Assembly (NCBI GenBank): GCA_937773775.1
Contig: CALJVL010000004.1
Location: 20,083-84,082, forward strand
DNA from: an uncultured Flavobacterium sp.
GTDB taxonomy: Bacteria; Bacteroidota; Bacteroidia; Flavobacteriales; Flavobacteriaceae
Direction of reading: 5' to 3'
Length of the DNA: 64,000 nucleotides
A program made the position numbers and the translations under genes. The notes under the pieces are model-generated. The model saw only the letters and a list, made by a program, of their open reading frames with translations, did not search any database and was not told where the DNA came from. Below are positions 28,674 through 36,137 of this stretch, piece by piece. Numbering within the stretch: position 1 is the first letter of the stretch; each line of letters opens with the position of its first letter.

Positions 28674-29681
28674 ATGAGTACAGAGAAAGAGGCAAAATTA
28701 AAAGCATTACAACTTACCCTTGACAAACTGGATAAAACCTACGGAAAAGGAACGGTAATGAAAATGGGGGATAAAGCCATTGTAGAAGTGGAAACCATTT
28801 CTTCGGGATCTTTAGGAATCGATTTAGCCCTAGGGGTTGGTGGATATCCACGAGGAAGAGTTATAGAGATATATGGCCCGGAATCATCTGGAAAAACCAC
28901 TTTGACACTTCATGCTATTGCCGAAGCTCAAAAAGCAGGTGGAATTGCAGCTTTTATTGATGCTGAACATGCATTCGATAGAAATTATGCTGAAAAATTA
29001 GGGGTTGATATTGAAAACTTAATAATTTCCCAACCAGACAACGGAGAACAAGCATTAGAAATTGCAGAAAACTTGATTCGTTCAGGTGCAATTGATATTG
29101 TTGTTATTGACTCAGTTGCTGCATTGACACCAAAAAGTGAAATCGAAGGGGAAATGGGAGATTCTAAAATGGGACTTCATGCTCGTTTAATGTCACAAGC
29201 CTTAAGAAAGTTAACGGGAACGATTAGCAAAACAAATTGTACCGTATTCTTCATCAACCAATTGAGAGAGAAAATCGGAGTTATGTTTGGAAATCCAGAA
29301 ACTACAACTGGAGGAAACGCACTGAAATTTTACGCTTCGGTACGTTTAGATATCCGTCGTTCTACTCAAATCAAAGATGGCGATAATGTACTTGGAAACA
29401 GAACCAAAGTAAAAGTGGTAAAAAATAAAGTAGCACCACCTTTTAAAATTGCTGAATTTGACATCATGTATGGTGAAGGAATTTCAAAAACAGGAGAAAT
29501 CTTAGATTTAGCTGTTGAATTTGAAATCATCAAAAAAGCGGGGTCTTGGTTTAGTTATGGTGAAACCAAATTAGGACAAGGTCGTGATGCTGTGAAATCT
29601 TTAATCAAAGACAATCCAGAATTAGCAGATGAACTTGAAGTAAAAATTAAAGCTAGAATTAAGGAACTGGCTGATGCATAA
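28674..29681 (+). CDS. recA: Recombinase RecA
   Basis: Central ATP-dependent strand-exchange protein of homologous recombination and SOS induction. The Walker A motif [13 protein letters not shown] and the L1/L2 loop regions ([14 protein letters not shown] and [13 protein letters not shown]) are clear. I place the start at 28674 ([12 protein letters not shown], 335 residues); an in-frame ATG at 28650 would add eight charged residues. A strong terminator follows directly. Confidence 0.97.
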   Translation: MSTEKEAKLKALQLTLDKLDKTYGKGTVMKMGDKAIVEVETISSGSLGIDLALGVGGYPRGRVIEIYGPESSGKTTLTLHAIAEAQKAGGIAAFIDAEHAFDRNYAEKLGVDIENLIISQPDNGEQALEIAENLIRSGAIDIVVIDSVAALTPKSEIEGEMGDSKMGLHARLMSQALRKLTGTISKTNCTVFFINQLREKIGVMFGNPETTTGGNALKFYASVRLDIRRSTQIKDGDNVLGNRTKVKVVKNKVAPPFKIAEFDIMYGEGISKTGEILDLAVEFEIIKKAGSWFSYGETKLGQGRDAVKSLIKDNPELADELEVKIKARIKELADA

Positions 29682-29685
29682 AACT

Positions 29686-29719
29686 AAAAAAAGAGTTGGC
29701 CAAGGCCAACTCTTTTTTT
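29686..29719 (+). terminator. Rho-independent terminator after recA
   Basis: A perfect 15 bp stem (aaaaaagagttggcc against its complement) with a 2-base loop and a T tract. Because the arm also begins with A residues it can work in both directions, ending the acyltransferase gene on the other strand. Confidence 0.9.
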
Positions 29720-29735
29720 ATATAGTCGTTTCTAT

Positions 29736-30503
29736 TTATAAGGAATATTTCCTTTTGTCATTCGTTTTTCCATAATCCATTAATTGAGAATAAACAACTG
29801 ACCTTGTCTCTTCTCTAATTGCCCTTCTATCCACCCCTGTTTTACCCAAAGTTTCAATCTGAGGATGAATTTTCGCCCTCATTATACCCGGACTACCACT
29901 GAAAAAAGTATAAGAAAACCTTTTTTTATTATCTGCAAAAGTAATAGGAAGAATTGGGATTTGATGTTCAATCGCTAGTCGAAATGCACCATCTTTAAAA
30001 GTATCCAATACAATGGATTCATCATCTGGAACTCCTCCTTCTGGAAAAATGCAAACACTTAAACCTCTGTTTATTCTTTTTTGAGCTTCATTGAAAACTT
30101 CTAGTCGGCTTTTTGAACAGCCCCGATCTACCAAAATACACGTTCTTTTATAGAAAAAACCAAATAGTGGAATTTTCCCCAATTCCTTTTTGCCAACAAA
30201 AACAAACGGATTTTTAACCACCGCTAACATCAACATAATATCAACCATTGAGGTATGATTAGCAACAATCATATAGCTTTTATCTGATTCTACAACTTGT
30301 TTTCTTTCAATCTTATAGTAAAATCCCATCCCGATGAGAATAAACTTGGCCCAAATACGTGCCATTTTAAAGTAATACAGATAGCCTTTTTCAGTAACAA
30401 TAGACGCTACTAAAAACGGTAACATAATTACTATGGGGATAGTAAATAAAACATAAAACCACATCCGCCATAAAGTCCATAAAATTATTTTTATCCCTTT
30501 CAT
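29736..30503 (-). CDS. 1-acyl-sn-glycerol-3-phosphate acyltransferase (second PlsC family member)
   Basis: A lysophospholipid acyltransferase with NHTSMVDIMLML (HX4D form) and FPEGGVPDDES blocks. It has a hydrophobic N-terminal stretch, so it is membrane-associated. I place the start at the ATG at 30501-30503 (MKGIKIILW); an upstream in-frame ATG exists at 30528-30530, and longer forms overlap divergent trpS. The relation to the gene at 17352-18086 is paralogous but distant. Confidence 0.87.
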   Translation of the reverse strand: MKGIKIILWTLWRMWFYVLFTIPIVIMLPFLVASIVTEKGYLYYFKMARIWAKFILIGMGFYYKIERKQVVESDKSYMIVANHTSMVDIMLMLAVVKNPFVFVGKKELGKIPLFGFFYKRTCILVDRGCSKSRLEVFNEAQKRINRGLSVCIFPEGGVPDDESIVLDTFKDGAFRLAIEHQIPILPITFADNKKRFSYTFFSGSPGIMRAKIHPQIETLGKTGVDRRAIREETRSVVYSQLMDYGKTNDKRKYSL

Positions 30504-30620
30504 GAGTTCAAAAATAGGGAATCCTATCATACTTTTATGAAAAACAGTTAAATTTGGGAAATAATTACTAGCATAAAAACAAAAATACTTACGAGCTTTG
30601 CGGTTCAGAAAAAAACAATA

Positions 30621-31598
30621 ATGGCAAAAATACTTACTGGTGTCCAAAGTACAGGAACACCACACTTAGGGAATTTACTTGGGGCAATCATACCCGCGAT
30701 CGCATTATCAAATGATCCAAAAAACGAATCTTTCCTTTTTATTGCCGACTTGCACTCCATTACTCAAATAAAAGACGGAAATACATTAAGAACTAATACC
30801 TACAGTACTGCTGCAGCTTGGCTTGCGTGTGGATTAGATGTTGATAAAGTGGTTTTTTACAGACAATCAGATGTGCCTCAAACTGCAGAATTATCTTGGT
30901 ATTTGAGCTGCTTTTTTCCTTTTCAACGCTTAACCTTAGCACATTCATTCAAAGACAAAGCAGACAGACTTGACGATGTAAACGCAGGTTTGTTCTCCTA
31001 CCCTATGTTGATGGCAGCGGATATTTTATTATACGATGCTGAATTAGTTCCAGTAGGAAAAGACCAATTGCAACATCTTGAAATCACCCGTGATGTCGCT
31101 TCAAGATTTAACCACCAAATGGGAGAAACATTTGTTATTCCAGAAGCCAAAATCCAGGAAGATAGTATGCTTATACCCGGAACAAACGGCGGAAAAATGA
31201 GCAAATCAGCCAATAACATCATCAATATATTTCTTGACGACAAAGCATTGCGCAAGCAAGTGATGAGTATTGAAACCGATAGTAAACCGCTAGAAGACCC
31301 TAAAAATCCCGAGACCTGTAATGCATTTGCCATTTATAAATTATTAGCTAGTAAAGAACAATTAGCCACGATGACCGCCAATTATTTGGGCGGAAACTAC
31401 GGTTACGGACATGCCAAACAAGCCTTGTTTGAACTGATATGCGAAACATTCAAAACCGAAAGAGAAAAATACAATTATTACATGAGCAACCTTCCTGAAG
31501 TGGATGCCTTGCTTAAAATAGGCGCCAATAAAGCTTCGACAGTTGCAAATGGTGTGTTATCAAGAGTACGAGAGAAACTGGGCTTTGAAACCGCTTAA
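30621..31598 (+). CDS. trpS: Tryptophanyl-tRNA synthetase
   Basis: Charges tRNA-Trp. The 325-residue class I synthetase shows the HIGH-like TGTPHLGNLLGA near the N terminus and the KMSKS loop (GGKMSKSANNIIN). It starts immediately upstream of the acyltransferase divergently. A strong terminator follows at 31619. Confidence 0.97.
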   Translation: MAKILTGVQSTGTPHLGNLLGAIIPAIALSNDPKNESFLFIADLHSITQIKDGNTLRTNTYSTAAAWLACGLDVDKVVFYRQSDVPQTAELSWYLSCFFPFQRLTLAHSFKDKADRLDDVNAGLFSYPMLMAADILLYDAELVPVGKDQLQHLEITRDVASRFNHQMGETFVIPEAKIQEDSMLIPGTNGGKMSKSANNIINIFLDDKALRKQVMSIETDSKPLEDPKNPETCNAFAIYKLLASKEQLATMTANYLGGNYGYGHAKQALFELICETFKTEREKYNYYMSNLPEVDALLKIGANKASTVANGVLSRVREKLGFETA

Positions 31599-31618
31599 TT
31601 TCTACAATTAAAATTATC

Positions 31619-31653
31619 AAAACCCCTTTCCATTCAATACGGAAAGGGGTTTT
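31619..31653 (+). terminator. Rho-independent terminator after trpS
   Basis: A perfect 13 bp stem (aaaacccctttcc with ggaaaggggtttt), a 9-base loop and a T-rich tail. Confidence 0.9.
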
Positions 31654-31777
31654 GTTTTTTAAATTGAAAAATCACTAAAACTGGTATTTTATTTAAGCTT
31701 GGTTTTTCGTAAGTTTGAAGTTGAGGCTCCCACAAAAAAAGAAATTAAACTATGACATCCTCAAATTGTAATTAATT

Positions 31778-32251
31778 ATGAAAAATATATTTTATATATT
31801 ATTGATTCTGGTCACTACTTTTGTAAATGCGCAAACAAAGGAAAGTGATTTCTATAGTTTTTATAAAGGGGGAGATAAGTATTTAAAACCAGTGAAATAT
31901 GTTATTTTCGATTCTACTGCTAGTTATACCAAGAAAAAAATATTGCAAGATATCACTTATTTCGATATAAAAGGAGAACGATTTGTTCGAACAAAAAGTC
32001 ATAAAATAGACACTTGTTCAGTAGATTTTATAGAAAAAATAAAACTAGAAAACCCTGCCGATTTAAATCAAAATGCCTTTCTCTATTTTAAAAATAAAAA
32101 AGAAGAAATAGAAAAAAAATCAAATCATAAGATACTTATTCTCTTTCCTGTAGCCAGTTTTAATAACTATTTTAAAGTTTATATTTTAGAAAAAAAGTCG
32201 AGAAATCAATTATTAAAATACGAGGTAGACTGGGAGTATTCCAATTTTTAA
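31778..32251 (+). CDS. Hypothetical secreted protein
   Basis: A 157-residue protein with a clear signal peptide (MKNIFYILLILVTTFVNAQ, cut near residue 19). The mature part is lysine-rich with no recognised domain. The gene stands alone between trpS and the truncated dprA. It could be a small periplasmic or surface-associated protein of the Flavobacteriaceae. Confidence 0.6.
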   Translation: MKNIFYILLILVTTFVNAQTKESDFYSFYKGGDKYLKPVKYVIFDSTASYTKKKILQDITYFDIKGERFVRTKSHKIDTCSVDFIEKIKLENPADLNQNAFLYFKNKKEEIEKKSNHKILILFPVASFNNYFKVYILEKKSRNQLLKYEVDWEYSNF

Positions 32252-32297
32252 AAGAGAAAAATTAGACCTTGAAGTCTATCCAGCTAAAAAAATTAAA

Positions 32298-32346
32298 CCG
32301 CAAATTCGCAAATTATTTATGTTTTAAGTAATTTGCGAATTTGCGG
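32298..32346. repeat. Perfect 18 bp inverted repeat (hairpin)
   Basis: The arm ccgcaaattcgcaaatta is exactly repeated in reverse complement after a 13-base spacer. It lies between the convergent ends of the secreted-protein gene (+) and the truncated dprA (-). It could act as a bidirectional terminator. The long perfect stem without a strong T tract also fits a mobile repeat family. Confidence 0.8.
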
Positions 32347-32361
32347 CTTATTTACTTCCGT

Positions 32362-32919
32362 TTATATCGCCTCAAACAATTTCCCAGGCAGTGGCCGGAC
32401 CACATCTTTCAATTCCATATTCAATAGCATTCCCGAAATTTTATAAATCGGGAAATCACAGCGTAAGGCAATTGTATCCATTAATTCCTTTCCGGTTTTC
32501 AGCAAATAATCATATACTTTTTGTTCATCGTCTTCCAGAGTCACAAACAACTGTTTTTGCACGGGTTTCGTTTCTTTTTGTATATCCCAATTAAAGATGT
32601 AAACCAAATCGGCTGCGCTGGTAAGCACATTCGCTTTCTGAGTTTTTATCAGGTTGTTGCAGCCTTGGGAGTATTTGTCCGTTACGCGACCTGGAACCGC
32701 AAAAACATCGCGATTGTAATCATTCGCCATATTAGCAGTAATCAGTGAACCACCTCGATCTGCCGATTCTATGACAATAGTAGCTTCGCTCATTCCCGCC
32801 ACGATTCGGTTTCGACGAACAAAGTTTTCTTTGTCGGGATTCGACGAACTCCAAAACTCCGTCATAAAACCTCCGTTCTCTTCAACTTTTGCAACATATT
32901 TTTTATGAGTTTGGGGTAA
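32362..32919 (-). pseudogene. Truncated dprA copy (C-terminal half only)
   Basis: This stretch aligns without gaps over its coding part with the C-terminal half of the complete dprA at 36138-36696. It encodes 167 residues from MTEFWSSSNPD with about seven differences to the full protein, but many more silent base differences. The homology ends at about 32917-32919, where a base is missing and unique cassette DNA starts. The fragment lacks the N-terminal SAM-like domain and most of the Rossmann fold, so it cannot be a working DprA. It marks the left boundary of the inserted cassette. Confidence 0.9.
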
Positions 32920-32944
32920 TATATAAATTTTTCATTTCTTAAAT

Positions 32945-33592
32945 TTATGTAATCTTTGAAATTTTCCCATTAGCTATTTGATAATTTGTTCTGTCAGAAA
33001 AATTATAAGATGTGATTTTTGAAAGATGAGTTGTTATTAGAAAAGTTTTTCCTTTGGCAGATAATTCTATAATTTTTGCGATTAATAGTGGTACAAACTT
33101 TTTATCGATTCCTGAAAAGGGCTCATCATAAATGTAGATACTGGGATCATGCAGCATTGAAGCAAAAAGTTTCACTCGCATAATGTACCCGGTTGACAAT
33201 TCAGATATTTTATGATCCAGATATTTATTTAATTGAAAAAAGATAATTAATTCATCTAGGTAAACTTTATTTTCTTTAGTATTTATTGAATATATTGCAT
33301 TTAATAAATCTATATATTCCTTTATTTTTAAATGAGCTGGATATGTCTGTAAATTCAACAAAAAACCAATGTTTTTTTTATATCTACCATCAGAGAAATC
33401 AATTTTTTTATTGTCAATTTGGATTATTCCTTTATCAGGTTTAACTATACCTGCAAGTATATTAATCAATACTGTTTTTCCTTCGCCATTATCTCCAAGC
33501 AAAAAATTAATTCTAGATTCAAAATCTATATCCAGATTATTTAGTACTATTTTATTTTTAAAAGCTTTTGATAAATTTTTAATTGATATCAT
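32945..33592 (-). CDS. ABC transporter ATP-binding protein of the peptide cassette
   Basis: A 215-residue ABC-2-type ATPase. Walker A is GDNGEGKT (residues 33-40), the signature is LSTGYIMR, Walker B is IYIYDEPFSG and the switch His is in LITTHLSK. It has no peptidase or membrane domain, so it must pair with the two separate membrane proteins encoded just upstream. Its start overlaps the end of the 184-residue membrane protein by 14 bp. It is probably an exporter or self-protection pump for the small peptide at 34944-35105. The gene ends 26 bp from the dprA fragment. Confidence 0.85.
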   Translation of the reverse strand: MISIKNLSKAFKNKIVLNNLDIDFESRINFLLGDNGEGKTVLINILAGIVKPDKGIIQIDNKKIDFSDGRYKKNIGFLLNLQTYPAHLKIKEYIDLLNAIYSINTKENKVYLDELIIFFQLNKYLDHKISELSTGYIMRVKLFASMLHDPSIYIYDEPFSGIDKKFVPLLIAKIIELSAKGKTFLITTHLSKITSYNFSDRTNYQIANGKISKIT

Positions 33593-34133
33593 AGTAATTA
33601 AGGGTTCTGTTAAAAAAACGAATTAAATAAGTGTAAAATAAAAAAATGATAACTAAACTTAATATTTGATTTAAAAAGACTAGACCAAAAAAAACAAAAT
33701 ATATTATTGACTGAAATAGTTTTTTCATAAAAAAATCTTCAATCTTATACAAAGGAATAATATATTTTATAGTTGCCGAAAGACATATTAAAAAATTTAA
33801 AATAATTAAATTTTCTATAACAAGATGAATTGCCGTAATTTTAAAGAAAAGCATTATGATTGAAATCGCGATAAATATAAAGTGGCTGAAAATTAAATTT
33901 AGTAAAACTACTTTTCTTGCTTTAACCCCAGCTAAAAAAAGTAATGTTTTAATTGTGTCAGTATGTATATGTTCGATTAAAGCCTTTTTAATAATAAAAA
34001 TCGCCAATACGATTTGTATTTCTCTTGTAAAATAATTTGGAAGATTTAGATTAATTAAAATGCTGAAAAATAAAACATCAATAGAATTTAATTTAATCAA
34101 TTCATTCCAAAATAAGGATAGATAGCCTCTCAT
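33579..34133 (-). CDS. Polytopic membrane protein of the peptide cassette (short permease)
   Basis: A 184-residue protein with about five or six hydrophobic helices (for example VVLLNLIFSHFIFIAISI and YFVFFGLVFLNQILSLV). There is no known motif. It overlaps the ABC ATPase start by 14 bp, so coupled translation is expected. By position and topology it is one membrane half of an ABC transporter. It is extremely AT-rich and has no detectable homologue elsewhere in the window. Confidence 0.65.
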   Translation of the reverse strand: MRGYLSLFWNELIKLNSIDVLFFSILINLNLPNYFTREIQIVLAIFIIKKALIEHIHTDTIKTLLFLAGVKARKVVLLNLIFSHFIFIAISIIMLFFKITAIHLVIENLIILNFLICLSATIKYIIPLYKIEDFFMKKLFQSIIYFVFFGLVFLNQILSLVIIFLFYTYLIRFFNRTLNYYDIN

Positions 34134-34138
34134 AGAAA

Positions 34139-34846
34139 TTAAATTTTATCCTGTTTTGTATTAATTCTAAAAATTATTAATACAAAGAAAATTGGAAGGA
34201 AAATTGAAATTATAAGAAAAGAATAAGCTGTTTTTAATTCTTTAAAATTTACAAAGTTTAGATTACTGTTTATTGTTGCAATAACCATAAGGAGAAAAAA
34301 AAATAACTTAAAAAAATTTTTATTAAAATTAAATGCGTTCTTCCTCATTTTATCCTTTATAAGCTGTATTAATAAACATGAATTAATATAAGATAAAATA
34401 ATTAATATAATACCTACTATATTCAGACTACTCCAAAGAGTGATTTTATATGTAATGCTGACAATGATAAACGATAAAAGAGAAAAAATAAGAATTAAAA
34501 TTTTGTAGCTAAACAATTCAGATAGAAAATCTAACAAAATTTGAGTTTTTAACTTCATCGGGAATAATAGTTTTATATATTTATAATTAGGTGTGTAAAA
34601 GCCTATAATATACCCTTCAGAGAAAAAAGAAGCTATGTAGAAAAAGAATACAATGTAATTAAAATTCAATATTTTTTTTTCATTGACAATAAAAGGATTT
34701 TCTGATGCTAAAGCTACTGTTAAAAACGTTATAAAACCTATTGATAAAATGATTGCAATAAAATCAGGTGGAGTCTTAAAAGGAGACATTTTAAGTCTTG
34801 AAAAAGAAAGTAACTGATATTTAAAAATTGCTTTTGCTAATTTCAT
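34139..34846 (-). CDS. Polytopic membrane protein of the peptide cassette (long permease)
   Basis: A 235-residue protein with six predicted helices: about residues 28-47, 63-85, 113-137, 140-160, 176-195 and 211-229. It is followed by the shorter membrane protein after 5 bp and then by the ABC ATPase. This order is that of ABC-2-type exporters with two unlike membrane subunits. A stem-loop separates it from the peptide gene upstream. It has no family signature I can name. Confidence 0.65.
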   Translation of the reverse strand: MKLAKAIFKYQLLSFSRLKMSPFKTPPDFIAIILSIGFITFLTVALASENPFIVNEKKILNFNYIVFFFYIASFFSEGYIIGFYTPNYKYIKLLFPMKLKTQILLDFLSELFSYKILILIFSLLSFIIVSITYKITLWSSLNIVGIILIILSYINSCLLIQLIKDKMRKNAFNFNKNFFKLFFFLLMVIATINSNLNFVNFKELKTAYSFLIISIFLPIFFVLIIFRINTKQDKI

Positions 34847-34866
34847 TATTAGTATTAATTCATGAA

Positions 34867-34903
34867 ACTACTATAAACACTAATAAGAGGTGTTTATAGT
34901 AGT
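34867..34903 (-). promoter_or_regulatory. Stem-loop between peptide gene and transporter genes
   Basis: A perfect 14 bp inverted repeat (actactataaacac and complement) with a 9-base loop. It sits 40 bp after the peptide stop and 20 bp before the first transporter start. No U tract follows on the transcribed strand, so it looks less like a full terminator than an RNA-processing or partial-termination element that could keep peptide mRNA in excess. Confidence 0.6.
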
Positions 34904-34943
34904 ATCTTGTTGAAATATGGATTTTAAAAGCTTTCCACTAAGC

Positions 34944-35105
34944 CTATCTAAGTTGAGCAACAGCACATCCCATAGCCATACCTCCAAAAAAGCCCCAAGG
35001 ACCGAACGCCATAAGTTGAAGGCCAGTCATTATGCCACCTACAATGCATGATTCAACGCTACCGCCTTGGGTTTTTTCCATTTGTTCGAGATCTAAATTT
35101 TTCAT
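34944..35105 (-). CDS. Bacteriocin-like double-glycine leader peptide
   Basis: A 53-residue peptide. The leader MKNLDLEQMEKTQGG fits the double-glycine pattern (hydrophobic residues at -12, -7 and -4 relative to the cut; Gly at -2 and -1). Cleavage would give a 38-residue, Gly-rich, hydrophobic peptide starting SVESCIVGG. It contains two cysteines (residues 20 and 47) and two GxxxG motifs (24-28 and 42-46), features of class II bacteriocins, including two-peptide ones. It is encoded directly before an ABC transporter and after an HTH gene. No second peptide gene was found. It could instead be a signalling peptide. Confidence 0.75.
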   Translation of the reverse strand: MKNLDLEQMEKTQGGSVESCIVGGIMTGLQLMAFGPWGFFGGMAMGCAVAQLR

Positions 35106-35203
35106 ATAAATAAGTTTTTTTGTGCATATTAGGCTTAAGACTAATAAAATGTTTATTATGATTTAAGAACTATGCATACAATTAAATAATAGCTACAATT
35201 TTT

Positions 35204-35575
35204 TTAAAGACACTTATAGTTTATGTCTCTATTTTGCGCAAAACAGTTAGCTAAAGTAATATTGTTCCGTCTCATAAAAAAAGACAGAGTAGTATTTATT
35301 GCAAAACCCCCATTGATTTTTTCCATCTTTATAAATGAAAGAGAATTTCTTGGAAGTAATTCATCAAGATTAAAAGGTGTTTTGTAATAAAAACATTGTT
35401 GTTTACGACTATATTCTATTTCCGCTCCATAATCTTTCAAAGTCTGAAGTAAACGATACACATGGCTTCTGTGAACACCTAACTTGTCAGATAATTCATG
35501 AGGAGTACCTGTACATTCAGTTCTTATTAATTGATCTATTTTCTGATAGCGTTCTAATTGTTTAATACATTTCAT
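35204..35575 (-). CDS. HTH transcriptional regulator of the peptide cassette
   Basis: A 123-residue protein. The N-terminal about 65 residues are a helix-turn-helix of HTH_11 type (IDQLIRTECTGTPHELSDKL, then HRSHVYRLLQTLKDYG), similar to WYL-regulator N termini but without a WYL domain. The C-terminal about 45 residues contain FIKMEKINGGF, which resembles the double-glycine leader of the neighbouring peptide, followed by a Cys-containing tail. It is the first gene of the cassette on the minus strand, about 100 bp before the peptide gene, and probably regulates it. Confidence 0.7.
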   Translation of the reverse strand: MKCIKQLERYQKIDQLIRTECTGTPHELSDKLGVHRSHVYRLLQTLKDYGAEIEYSRKQQCFYYKTPFNLDELLPRNSLSFIKMEKINGGFAINTTLSFFMRRNNITLANCFAQNRDINYKCL

Positions 35576-35960
35576 AACTAAATCTTATTAATTCACTTAC
35601 TACTCTGGGCTTTACTTTGTATGATGAATTTTTAAAATACTATATTGATATTTAAAAATATTGCCGTAGAAATTTAAATTAAGTAATGTTTGTCCTCCTT
35701 TTGTAAATGTTCTTTCTTTTCAAAAAGCATTGGAAAGTGAAAGCTTTTTTAATTTTTCAGCGAATGAGAAAAACTAAATGTACCTCAACTGCCAGCTCAC
35801 TTTTTCAGACGGTTTGCTTACAACGTTAGTCTGCAAAACTATGCGTTTAATTATCAATTAAATATAGTTGACTATTCCGGAAGCAGTGTACAACCGATCG
35901 CTCAGTAATACCGGAACTACAATCCTTAGCTAAGCTAATCAGCTATACCCGAAGAGATTG
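35576..35960. other. Gene-free stretch with coding debris at the island edge
   Basis: No intact gene here. On the plus strand one frame from about 35770 is open with a protein-like reading, including FAYNVSLQNYAFNYQL and DYSGSSVQPIAQ, and it ends at a TAA near 35908. It has no start codon and I cannot name it, so it looks like the tail of a lost gene. The part next to the HTH gene may hold its promoter, but no clear -7 element is visible. Confidence 0.35.
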
Positions 35961-36101
35961 TCAAAAAAAATCTAACAAAGGCACTTCTAAATCATTTTCT
36001 AAATTGACATAGTTTCTAGTAAAACTAAAACAATCATCTCCTGGTAAGGTAGCCATTTTATCTTTTACAGGATTTTCCAATTTTGTAAGAACGTTTATTT
36101 C
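35961..36101 (-). pseudogene. Gene fragment resembling the C-terminal tail of a REP/IS200-like transposase
   Basis: A 46-codon frame lacking any start reads ENPVKDKMATLPGDDCFSF, then TRNYVNLENDLEVPLLDFF and a stop. The pattern NPV..., LPxD, FS, RNY and hydrophobic end resembles the tail of Y1 (REP-associated) transposases. It lies immediately before the complete dprA, so it fits as debris of the event that moved the island. The assignment is tentative. Confidence 0.35.
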
Positions 36102-36137
36102 TCAAAGAACAGTTCGAGGGGCCGGAGGTTTTTATTT

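Larger units (their letters stand above)
32920..36137 (-). mobile_element. Inserted accessory island between truncated and complete dprA
   Basis: The region flanked by a partial and a complete dprA contains only accessory genes on the minus strand: HTH protein, double-glycine peptide, two membrane proteins and an ABC ATPase. It is visibly more AT-rich than its neighbours, most of all between 33600 and 34860. The far end (35576-36137) holds gene debris. The layout matches integration by a single crossover within dprA, but no integrase or transposase gene is intact. Boundaries are inferred from where the dprA homology stops. Confidence 0.65.

Noticed and set aside
32362..32865. A functional short DprA-like protein from the fragment
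   Set aside because: It lacks the N-terminal and half of the Rossmann domain and has no promoter or upstream gene to drive it other than read-through from the cassette; treated as a pseudogene.
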